Shown one piece after another: positions 15,811-22,413 of a DNA stretch of 35,901 nucleotides (the stretch's first letter is position 1; each line of letters starts with the position of its first letter). The notes below the pieces were generated by a model. The model did not search any database, was not told where the DNA came from, and saw only the letters and a program-made list of their open reading frames with translations. The position numbers were made by a program, and so were the translations under genes. Source of the DNA: Actinomycetota bacterium (GTDB lineage Bacteria; Actinomycetota; Acidimicrobiia; IMCC26256; JACPCJ01); NCBI GenBank assembly GCA_016179865.1, contig JACPCJ010000086.1:1-35901 (forward strand), in the 5' to 3' direction.

Positions 15811-17106
15811 TCAGAAAGGCGCCGGCGCCACGAGCCACAGCCACGCAATCGGGAGGGCCTCCAGGCGATCGCCCAAGCTCAGCGCTTCGCTCCCTGTGTA
15901 GAGGACGACCCCGCGTACAAACTCCTGGTCAGTGAGGCCGTCGAGCCGGTCGCGCAGCGTCGCCAGGTGCGCAACGTCGCGGCGCCGGACTGTGGTCGAG
16001 GCCTTCACCTCGATGCCAACCACGCGGCCATCCGGCGTCTCCGCCACCACGTCGACCTCGATCCCGGCATGCGCCCGGTAATGGAAGAGACGCGCCCCCA
16101 GGGCGTCGAACCGCGCCGCCTGGCGAACGAGTTCGTCCACCACGAAGGTCTCCACCAGAGGCCCGGTGGTTGGTGACGTCGGGTGCGCCAGGCGTTCGGC
16201 ATCGGCTCCGAGGAGGTGAGCAGCCACGCCCGTGTCCGCCACGTAGCTCTTGGGGTGCCGGGCTGTCCTCGCCGCCAGTTGGCGCGACCAGGCGGGCACC
16301 TCATGGGCCAGGTACACCGTGTGGAGCAAGGGGAGGTAGTTGGCGCGAAGCGTCCGCCGGTCGATCGTCAACCCCCGGGCCAGTGAGGCATCCGGCACTT
16401 CCGTGGCGGTGCTCCGAGCGACGGCCTCCAGAAGGCGTCGGAGCTCGGCAATGTGGCGGACCCGACTGACCTCGGGAACGTCCCGCTGCGTCACCGTGCG
16501 GACGTAGTCCTCGAAGAACACCCGTCGATCCGGAACGCCGAGACCCAGCACGGCCGGGTAACCGCCCCGGCAGATCAGTTCGAGGTAGTCCCCCCGGGCC
16601 GGGAGGGAGGCGCTCGACATCCGTGCCGCGGATGCGAGCGGCTCGGGCTCGAATGCTCGAACGAGGAAGCCGTCGGCGCCGCTCCCGAGTTCCCCGATCT
16701 CACCTTGGGTCAAGGGCCACAGGTCGATGATCCCGACGCGCCCCGCCAGCGACTCGGAGATCGTGGGCACGGTCAGAAAGCGGGTGGAGCCGGTGAGCAG
16801 GAACTGCCCCGGGCTCGGATCTTCGTCGACGAGCAACTTGACCATCCGGAGGAGGTCGTCCCCGGCGCGCTGGAACTCGTCCACGATCACCGGCCGATCC
16901 CGATCGAGGAACGTGCGCGGATCCTCCCGGCAGGCGAGAAGGTTGGCGGGATCGTCAAGGGTGGCGAACGTGCCCCCCAACTCGTCGTGGACGAGCCTGG
17001 CCAGCGTCGTCTTTCCAGCCTGGCGCGGGCCGTTCACGACGACAACACGTGTTGTGCGGAGTCGTTCGTGCACCTGCTCAGTCGCGTGACGGCGGACGAT
17101 CGCCAC
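15811..17106 (-). CDS. AAA ATPase with DUF4143 C-terminal domain
   Basis: A 431-aa protein from GTG 17106, chosen because GGGAGG lies 6 nt upstream and because family members begin close to this point. The frame stays open to 17196 but without a ribosome site. Walker A is GPRQAGKTT (26-34), Walker B VIVDE (73-77), and LLTGST (103-108) is the sensor strand. The C-terminal half is the DUF4143 region, ending in a PD-(D/E)XK-like core (GIEVDVV at 348, EVK at 366-368). Such AAA-DUF4143 proteins are common in accessory regions of bacteria and archaea; their role is poorly known, with links to defence and toxin-antitoxin loci. It follows the XRE/DUF6036 pair on the same strand but 67 bp apart, with its own likely promoter. 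Confidence 0.88.
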   Translation of the reverse strand: MAIVRRHATEQVHERLRTTRVVVVNGPRQAGKTTLARLVHDELGGTFATLDDPANLLACREDPRTFLDRDRPVIVDEFQRAGDDLLRMVKLLVDEDPSPGQFLLTGSTRFLTVPTISESLAGRVGIIDLWPLTQGEIGELGSGADGFLVRAFEPEPLASAARMSSASLPARGDYLELICRGGYPAVLGLGVPDRRVFFEDYVRTVTQRDVPEVSRVRHIAELRRLLEAVARSTATEVPDASLARGLTIDRRTLRANYLPLLHTVYLAHEVPAWSRQLAARTARHPKSYVADTGVAAHLLGADAERLAHPTSPTTGPLVETFVVDELVRQAARFDALGARLFHYRAHAGIEVDVVAETPDGRVVGIEVKASTTVRRRDVAHLATLRDRLDGLTDQEFVRGVVLYTGSEALSLGDRLEALPIAWLWLVAPAPF

Positions 17107-17184
17107 CCCGGGCCTCCCGTTCAGGCGGATTTCAGGTCTGAGACATAGCACTTTGCGAGCCATCTTACAGGCGTTTGTCGAGTC

Positions 17185-17430
17185 TTGGACGGGCACTCTT
17201 CGAGTCGCGACGTGTCGGCGTGGGGCTCGTTCCTCGACGGGGTCGGCACCCTCGGGCCGTACTGCGGCTACAGCCGGGGGCCGGCGAAGTTCACGATCAC
17301 GATCGACGGCACCGCCACCATGACGCTCGCCGAGCCTCGGGGGCGCTGCGGCCTCGACCCTCCCGACGGGGTCGCCCCGGCCACCGAGCTCGACGTGTCG
17401 GCCACGGTGACCTGGACACCCGTTCCGTAG
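17185..17430 (+). pseudogene. Truncated paralogue of the secreted protein at 17821-18495
   Basis: From SAWGSFLDG onward the encoded peptide aligns with the C-terminal half of the protein at 17821: GPYCGYSRGP, then MTLAEPRGRCGL against MTLADARGECGL, then APATELDVSATVTWT against APATEFDASATITWT. The signal peptide and N-terminal half are missing, and about 33 internal residues are absent without breaking the frame. It sits directly against the accessory ATPase gene, so its 5' part was probably lost when that island arrived. An ATG at 17185 exists but would yield a protein without an export signal. Confidence 0.75.
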
Positions 17431-17444
17431 CCCTGCCCGGGAAG

Positions 17445-17840
17445 CTACGAGTCGCTCTCTGATCCCTTCGCCCGAGTCAAGGGCTTCGTCGGTTCGCCGA
17501 GCGAGGACTCGACTCGATCCCAGAAGCCGCCATCCTCGAGGAGTCGCCGCTCCGCCTCCGTGATGTCGTGTGGACCTTGGAGTCCGACGCTGAGGGAGAC
17601 AAGGTCATGTTCCGCCTGATCGAGCCGTTGGGCCTCGAAGCCTGATCCTCGCTCGTCCTCACCGAAGCCCTTCAGAAACTGCTCAGCGAACCCCACAAAA
17701 TCGGCCTTTTCTCCGCGACGCGACGAGGGTTCGCCCGTAATAACAACGAAGACCCACGCAGGACGAGCGCCACCCTTCTCGGCGCGCGCCTGAGCACATA
17801 GGCACGAACCGGAGGACGGGATGCGCAGACTGGCCGTCAT
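17445..17840 (-). CDS. Hypothetical protein, doubtful
   Basis: A minus-strand frame encoding up to 131 aa. Its C-terminal two thirds look like real protein: acidic and helical, with HDITEAERRLLEDGGFWDRV and high GC at third codon positions. The N-terminal 30 residues are low quality, and the ATG at 17840 would overlap the signal-peptide gene on the other strand by 20 bp. A GTG at 17696 is an alternative, giving about 83 aa. No family is recognised. It may be a remnant belonging to the same rearranged stretch as the neighbouring pseudogene. If it is not a gene, 17431-17820 holds nothing else I can identify. Confidence 0.3.
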   Translation of the reverse strand: MTASLRIPSSGSCLCAQARAEKGGARPAWVFVVITGEPSSRRGEKADFVGFAEQFLKGFGEDERGSGFEAQRLDQAEHDLVSLSVGLQGPHDITEAERRLLEDGGFWDRVESSLGEPTKPLTRAKGSESDS

Positions 17841-18495
17841 CGTGGCAGCACTGGCCCTGGCCGGGATCGTCGCACCCGTTCACCGAGCTGCGGCGGCTGA
17901 TTCGACCACGATCGTCTTTAGCGGCCGAATCACGCTCTGGAACGACCTCGACGACAACGGCAATGTCATGCCGAGTTCGTACCGGGTAGGAATGTGGGCA
18001 CCGGTGTCGCCGGCCTGTGGCAGCACTCCGTGCCCAAGACCCACACAGCGCTTCTTCGGCCAGACCGACTGGCGGCTCGACCAGACGTCGCACCCCCTTG
18101 ACCTGGCAACCTGCACGGCATTCGACAGCAGCGGAGGCGCGGCCGCTCACGTGGGGAGCGTGAATGCGGGTCAGCCGTGCACCGTCTCGGCCTGGGGATC
18201 CTTTCTCGACGGGATATTCAATGTAGGGCCCTACTGCGGCTATTCACGCGGTCCGCTGAACTTGACCGTCACCGTCGGCGGCACCACTCGTTTCCTGGTC
18301 GGGCTCAGCACCCAGCACGTGGGGACGGAGCTGGTCTGGGAGATGCTGCGGGACAACTCGACCGGTCAGGTCGGAAGAGGCGTCATGACACTCGCCGACG
18401 CCCGTGGGGAATGCGGCCTCAGCCCGACTGACAACTTCGCCCCCGCTACGGAGTTCGACGCCTCAGCGACGATCACCTGGACCGACGCCGTCTGA
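17821..18495 (+). CDS. Secreted protein of unknown function (intact paralogue of the 17185 remnant)
   Basis: A 224-aa exported protein. GGAGGA lies 4 nt before the ATG. The signal peptide is clear: MRR, a hydrophobic core LAVIVAALALAGIVA, and likely cleavage after RAAAA (about residue 26). The mature part has six cysteines, a tryptophan-rich middle and repeated beta-strand patterns (FSGRITLW, LTVTVGG, DASATITW), consistent with a disulfide-stabilised beta sandwich. No anchor is present, so it is probably released or bound non-covalently. I do not recognise a family. A decayed second copy lies 0.4 kb upstream, so the gene was duplicated in tandem here. Confidence 0.75.
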   Translation: MRRLAVIVAALALAGIVAPVHRAAAADSTTIVFSGRITLWNDLDDNGNVMPSSYRVGMWAPVSPACGSTPCPRPTQRFFGQTDWRLDQTSHPLDLATCTAFDSSGGAAAHVGSVNAGQPCTVSAWGSFLDGIFNVGPYCGYSRGPLNLTVTVGGTTRFLVGLSTQHVGTELVWEMLRDNSTGQVGRGVMTLADARGECGLSPTDNFAPATEFDASATITWTDAV

Positions 18496-18546
18496 TCAGC
18501 GTCAGAGGGGGGACCCGATGGGTCCGTCCCCACCCAGGGCAAGCCC

Positions 18547-19167
18547 TCAGGACGGCAGTGACGCGGTCGTCTCGTCAAAGACCGGATCGCCGAGGGTCCA
18601 GTCGCCGACCCAGCTCCCGCCAGGGCATGAACCGGAGTGCTCGAACGCTCCGGTAACCGCAACTGCTCCACGGAACGGGTCGTTCGTGGGCGGAAGCTCA
18701 TGGCCCTCAATCCCAAACTCGGCCTTGCCGGCGCCGGCGACACTCTTGAACGAGGACTCGAGAACCTGGAACGAGAGGTCCGCGCGCGACCCGTCGGGAA
18801 GTCGGGCGCCGGCTTCGTGGACCTTCACAAAGACCATCGCATCGTCGGTCGAGGCCGTGCCGGTACCGCTGCAAACCATCGACTCGGCCGCGAATCGAAG
18901 TTCGAGGTCGACGACTGTCGAGGCTGTGAGATCGCCCTGAGTGGGATCAGGATCGAAATACCGGTCACTCACCTGGCCTCCCTGGCGTACGACCGCGCAA
19001 ACCCCGGTCCCAACGAGCCGCGTATCGGGAAACTGCGGATGAGGACTGAGGTCAAAGCCATCGCACGCGACGGCGATGTTTGCTCGCTCAGCATGCGCCG
19101 GGCCCGCGGGGACGGCCGCAGCCAGCCCCCCGATCACCAGAGCCGCAGCGAGTCTCTTCACGTCCAT
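18547..19167 (-). CDS. Secreted protein of unknown function downstream of the sigma-propeller gene
   Basis: I chose ATG 19167 (206 aa), which gives a standard signal peptide: MDVKR, a hydrophobic stretch LAAALVIGGLAAAV, and likely cleavage after AHA (about residue 26). The in-frame extension to 19353 overlaps the end of the sigma-factor gene and lacks an export signal after the start. The mature protein has four cysteines and alternating polar/hydrophobic strands, and is probably an all-beta exported protein. It lies 125 bp downstream of the sigma-propeller gene on the same strand, so it is either in the same transcript or a target gene. No family is recognised. Confidence 0.72.
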   Translation of the reverse strand: MDVKRLAAALVIGGLAAAVPAGPAHAERANIAVACDGFDLSPHPQFPDTRLVGTGVCAVVRQGGQVSDRYFDPDPTQGDLTASTVVDLELRFAAESMVCSGTGTASTDDAMVFVKVHEAGARLPDGSRADLSFQVLESSFKSVAGAGKAEFGIEGHELPPTNDPFRGAVAVTGAFEHSGSCPGGSWVGDWTLGDPVFDETTASLPS

Positions 19168-19291
19168 CGCGTCCGTTCGTCGGCCAGCCGGAACACTGCT
19201 TCGCCAGTCGAGCGATGGTGTCCTGCGCACAAATGCAGGAATGTCCGGATACGGGAAGTTTCGCACGGCCCGAGCGGGCTGTACAGACCGG

Positions 19292-21412
19292 TCAGTCGCC
19301 GCAGCGAGGTGACCAGGACCCACCTCGGTCGCTCGAGCAGAGGATGCCGCCATGGCCCTCCGGCCCCCCGATGGGCGCCGCGATCACCCTGCCGTCGCCC
19401 AGAGCCGTGACCCAGGCAGCTCCGTCAGCGAGTGAAGTGCCTGCACCGAGCTTGATCCAAGAGCGCCCAGCATCAGTCGACCGAAGGACGCCCGTGGCGC
19501 CCGAACCTGTCGCTGCCGCGTAGTAGGTGCCGGCGCCGTCGTCGCTGATGTTGGCGATGCGGGCATCCAGATCGTCATCGTCCACGTAGACGAACGACTC
19601 CCCGCCGTCGCCCGATCGGTAGAACGCTCCGTTCCCCCAGGCGAACACGTTCTGGTCGAGCTCACCCCCGAGCGGTGCCCCGAAACTGGAGGACACATGA
19701 ATCCCCGTGGGAACGCCGCTGATGAATGAGAGGGGCACAGACTGCGTGCAGTCGCCGTTGATGCAAGTGTGCACCGCCGGCACCAACCCATCCGGGGTCA
19801 CGGCTACCGTCGCCGCGAAAAGCCGCTTGGTGGTGCCAAAGGCCGGGTCGAAGGCAAACCTCTTGGTGTCCGTTCCAAGCCCCGTCAGCGTCAGGGGAGT
19901 CGACATCCCCGTCCGAGCGTCGTACGCCATCGGCGTGATCCCGCCGAAGAAGATCCGAGGATCGGCGTCGAAATCTGGAACTCGCGTCGCCGGGTCACCG
20001 AACTCCGCCTCCCCGATCGACTCGAATGATGCCCCTCCGTTCGAAGAACGCTGCAGGCCATCGGGGCCGTGAGCAAACAGGAACTGGTCGTCGACGATGA
20101 TGAGGGTCGTCGCCGAGTCGTCGAGCCCGGTGGCATCACGCTTCTCCCAGTTCGCACCGCCGTCCGTGCTCCGGAACAGCACAGCGCACCCGTCAATGCA
20201 GTTCCCGCGATAGGTGCCGAGCGCAAAGGTGGCTCCGTCTTCAGAACCAGCGCCGCCCTCGGGGTCAGCACCATCACCGCCGGAGTCCTTACTACCCCCG
20301 ACGTATCCGACGTCAGATCCTTCAGGCTGCTCAGGCTCAGGCTCCGGATCGGGCGGAAGCTGCGGAGTGTGGATCGGCCCACCGGTCGGATTCGGCAGCC
20401 CACCTTCGTCGCCGCCGCTCTGTGGGTTCCCGCCTCCGGGGGTCTCCGAGTGGTTCGAATCCTTCGACCCCTCAGACGCGGCGGACAGCTCAAGGCCAGC
20501 AGGCGTGTCCACGGCGGCCACTCGATGGCCCGAGCCGCCCCCGAGCGACGGCGTGGGCGAGGCGTCCGAGTCACCGGCGGCACTACCGGCGCTGGCGGCC
20601 AAACCGCTCACCGCGACTTGGTCTGTCGATGTTCCACCGGATGCCGCCGCAGCGGTAGCCGGGCCGAGGCCGCCGATGGCGATGACGGCGGCAGTGAGGG
20701 CGGCGGTGGCGGTCTCGGCAACCTGGGCCACACCCCCGGGAAGCACGACCACCCGCTCCGCCCGGGCCGCCATGGCGCCGACCTTGTCCCCCACGCGGGC
20801 ACGGATCCGGTCCCGGAAGCGGCCTCCGAACCCAGCGAGCGGGATGGCGATTCGGGCACCAGCGTCAGTGAGGGCGTCGCGCAGCTTCGTGCGAGCCCGC
20901 GAGAGCACCGAGCGGACCGAAGCGACGCTTGAATTGTCGAGGGCGGCCAGCTCGGAGAGGGAAAGCCCTTGGTTCACCTGGCGCGTGAGAAGCTCGCGTT
21001 CCCGATCGGTCAGCGCAGTGAGGGCCTCACGCACCCGGGAAACGGTCTCGCTGACGCCAGCCGCTTCACCCGGGTCGAACTCGGGGCGGGTCGACTCGTC
21101 GGGCATGGCATCGACCGGGCGCTGGTACTGGCGGCGTCGCAGCTCGTCAATGCTGCGGCGGCGAGCCACGGTGGCCAGCCACGGCATGAGCGTGGGACGG
21201 CGCTCGAGGCGGTCGAGGTTGCGCAGCGCCCGCAGGTAGGTCTCCTGGACGACGTCGTCGGCGGTGGCGGCGTCGCCGACGATCCGCTGGCAGATGTCGC
21301 GAAGGGCTGCGCGGTGCTGCCAGAGTTCTGAGAACGCGACGTTCGCGCTGATGCCGTGCCCGTCAGCGTCGTCGTCGGAATCGTGTGCTTCAAGCGGCAC
21401 ACGAATGGCCAT
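19292..21412 (-). CDS. ECF sigma factor fused via a membrane segment to an Asp-box (BNR-type) beta-propeller
   Basis: A single 706-aa protein. Residues 25-97 form sigma region 2 (DDVVQETYLRALRNLDRL, then RRRSIDELRRRQ). Residues 115-178 form sigma region 4 (LTDRERELLTRQVNQGLSLS and a helix-turn-helix). A hydrophobic stretch at about 231-257 can span the membrane. Residues 259-395 are a Gly/Ser/Pro/acidic linker. From 396 to the end is a beta-propeller with Asp-box motifs: RSTDGGANW (414), RSSNGGASF (455), RSGDGGESF (599), RSTDAGRSW (644) and SSDRGGSW (693). The layout puts the RNA-polymerase-binding part inside and the propeller outside. ECF groups with membrane-linked C-terminal extensions are known in actinobacteria. 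No separate anti-sigma gene is adjacent. The ATG at 21412 follows a G-rich ribosome site. Confidence 0.85.
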   Translation of the reverse strand: MAIRVPLEAHDSDDDADGHGISANVAFSELWQHRAALRDICQRIVGDAATADDVVQETYLRALRNLDRLERRPTLMPWLATVARRRSIDELRRRQYQRPVDAMPDESTRPEFDPGEAAGVSETVSRVREALTALTDRERELLTRQVNQGLSLSELAALDNSSVASVRSVLSRARTKLRDALTDAGARIAIPLAGFGGRFRDRIRARVGDKVGAMAARAERVVVLPGGVAQVAETATAALTAAVIAIGGLGPATAAAASGGTSTDQVAVSGLAASAGSAAGDSDASPTPSLGGGSGHRVAAVDTPAGLELSAASEGSKDSNHSETPGGGNPQSGGDEGGLPNPTGGPIHTPQLPPDPEPEPEQPEGSDVGYVGGSKDSGGDGADPEGGAGSEDGATFALGTYRGNCIDGCAVLFRSTDGGANWEKRDATGLDDSATTLIIVDDQFLFAHGPDGLQRSSNGGASFESIGEAEFGDPATRVPDFDADPRIFFGGITPMAYDARTGMSTPLTLTGLGTDTKRFAFDPAFGTTKRLFAATVAVTPDGLVPAVHTCINGDCTQSVPLSFISGVPTGIHVSSSFGAPLGGELDQNVFAWGNGAFYRSGDGGESFVYVDDDDLDARIANISDDGAGTYYAAATGSGATGVLRSTDAGRSWIKLGAGTSLADGAAWVTALGDGRVIAAPIGGPEGHGGILCSSDRGGSWSPRCGD

Positions 21413-21581
21413 GCGGAGCCCCCCCGGTGCCAGGATTGCCCGTCCGTTGTACCCCTAAGGTTCGCCACGGAATGCCCATAGTCCTGCCGAACGGACACCC
21501 TTCGTGAACCTGCTACCACGCCCATCCGATCTTGGTGAGATCGGGACGAACAGGTACCCACCCACCAACAGCGTACGTTTC

Positions 21582-21598
21582 TGCCACGTACCGTGGCA
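21582..21598. promoter_or_regulatory. Dyad in the divergent sigma factor / PHP intergenic region
   Basis: TGCCACG-TAC-CGTGGCA is a perfect 7-bp dyad 46 nt before the PHP start and 170 nt before the sigma-factor start. It could be an operator for either divergent gene. Confidence 0.4.
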
Positions 21599-21643
21599 AG
21601 TGCCGACGCAGTATGTAGTCAGTGCTTCCGGCGGGGGGTCCTG

Positions 21644-22327
21644 ATGATCGACCTCCACACCCACTCAACGGCCTCCGACGGCACCGACAACCCCCAGGCC
21701 CTCGTCCACGCCGCCCACGAGGCGGGCTTGAGCGCCATTGCCTTAACGGACCATGACACCTTGGGGGGCCTCCCCGAGGCCTCGACGGCCGCCGCCGATC
21801 TCGGGTTGCGGCTCGTTCCCGGCTGCGAGATCTCGTGCGAGGTCGACCGGGGGACGTGCCACCTGGTGGTGCTCTTCCTCGACGGCGACGCCGGGCCCCT
21901 GCAAGACCGTCTCTCCGACTTGCAGCGGGGTCGGGACGACCGCAACGTGCGCATCGTCGAAGTCCTCCGAGCCGAGGGGCTCGACATCACCCTCGACGAG
22001 GTCCTCGTGCGTGCGGGCGGGGGGTCCGTGGGCCGGCCCCACGTGGCCGCCGTCCTGAAGGAGAAGGGCCTCGTGGCCTCGATCGACGAGGCGTTCGATC
22101 GCTGGCTCGCCCGGGGGCGTTCGGCCTACGTGGAGCGAGCCCGGCTCGCGCCCGCCGAGGCCATCCAACTCGCCCACGCCTCGGGCGCCGTCACCGTGCT
22201 GGCTCACCCACTGTCGCTGGACCGCACGGGCGACGATCTGGACGCCGTCGTGGCGGAATTCGCCAGCCTGGGCCTCGACGCCATGGAGGTGGAGTACGGG
22301 CGCTACTCGTCGGGAAGCGGACCCTGA
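21644..22327 (+). CDS. PHP-domain phosphoesterase, C-terminally truncated
   Basis: I chose ATG 21644 because the family starts at the motif MIDLHTHSTASDG; an upstream extension to 21593 adds only non-conserved residues. The 227-aa product carries most PHP metal ligands: H5 and H7 (HTH), D36-H37-D38 (TDHD), E62 (GCEIS) and the H of LAHP (about 187). Relatives of the TrpH/YciV type are about 270-290 aa and continue after EVEYGRYS with a segment holding the last ligand pair (SDxH). Here the frame ends with SSGSGP and a stop, and only 86 bp separate it from the convergent purL stop. The final metal site is therefore missing. The protein is probably impaired or inactive. Family members are 5'-3' exonucleases or nucleotide phosphatases. 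Confidence 0.8.
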   Translation: MIDLHTHSTASDGTDNPQALVHAAHEAGLSAIALTDHDTLGGLPEASTAAADLGLRLVPGCEISCEVDRGTCHLVVLFLDGDAGPLQDRLSDLQRGRDDRNVRIVEVLRAEGLDITLDEVLVRAGGGSVGRPHVAAVLKEKGLVASIDEAFDRWLARGRSAYVERARLAPAEAIQLAHASGAVTVLAHPLSLDRTGDDLDAVVAEFASLGLDAMEVEYGRYSSGSGP

Positions 22328-22413
22328 GCCGTCCCGTCGGCCAGTTGCTGTCATGGAATGTCGCGTAACGGCGCGTCGTGACAGATAGCGGCGGTTCTTG
22401 CGGTGGGGTGGGC

